A stretch of DNA of 5,204 bases from Microcaldota archaeon (lineage in GTDB: Archaea; Micrarchaeota; Micrarchaeia; CAILAH01): assembly GCA_026419815.1 (NCBI GenBank), contig JAOAKR010000042.1, forward strand, positions 1 through 5,204. Reading direction: 5' to 3'. The translations under genes and the position numbers were made by a program. Below the pieces are notes generated by a model that was not told where the DNA came from, searched no databases, and saw only the letters and a program-made list of their open reading frames with translations. Shown here in pieces: positions 5,200 through 5,204 of this stretch (position 1 is the first letter of the stretch; each line of letters opens with the position of its first letter).

Positions 5200-5204
5200 A
5201 TAGT

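Noticed and set aside
1..5204. CRISPR array, insertion sequence, toxin-antitoxin or phage genes
   Set aside because: No regularly spaced direct repeats, transposase motifs, terminal inverted repeats or paired small toxin-like genes were seen on either strand.

Overview
The window reads as archaeal. The evidence is a 53-residue Sec61-beta (SecG) of archaeal form, a serine tRNA gene with no encoded CCA and an oligo-T terminator, AT-rich TATA-like elements before operon heads, Shine-Dalgarno sequences of the GGTG/GGAG type, and an AMMECR1 protein next to an HD-domain protein of the archaeal COG1078 kind. Base composition is moderate and genes are packed tightly. A small-genome lineage such as a DPANN archaeon is a guess only; no gene here fixes the phylum.

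Layout, left to right: a 25-base perfect hairpin (26-50) directly abuts a plus-strand tRNA-Ser(CGA) (51-134), which ends in a T6 tract. All remaining genes are on the minus strand and converge on the tRNA. In transcription order (right to left) they are: a small carboxypeptidase-regulatory-like domain protein whose 5' end is at or beyond the window edge (4939-5199); a large secreted, membrane-anchored multi-domain surface protein (3020-4933, possibly from 4942); Sec61-beta (2817-2978); an AMMECR1 family protein (2166-2768); an unrecognised protein with winged-helix-like segments (1309-2169); and an HD-domain phosphohydrolase (151-1308).

The six minus-strand genes form two or three transcriptional groups. 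The right-hand group is the two beta-sandwich surface genes, overlapping by a few bases or nearly touching. Sec61-beta follows after 41 bases with its own Shine-Dalgarno and a possible promoter. A TATA-like element at about 2792-2800 then starts a compact three-gene operon: AMMECR1 overlaps the next gene by GTGA, and that gene's TAA stop is followed at once by the HD gene's ATG. The right half therefore concerns protein export and the cell surface. The left half looks like a soluble module combining a nucleotide-type phosphohydrolase, a possible nucleic-acid-binding protein and an AMMECR1 protein of unknown biochemical role.

No mobile element, CRISPR array, attachment site or replication origin was seen. 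The best candidates for something undescribed are the AMMECR1/winged-helix/HD operon and the surface protein, which has an Ig-like stalk and a cytoplasmic coiled-coil tail. Neither can be called a new system from sequence alone.
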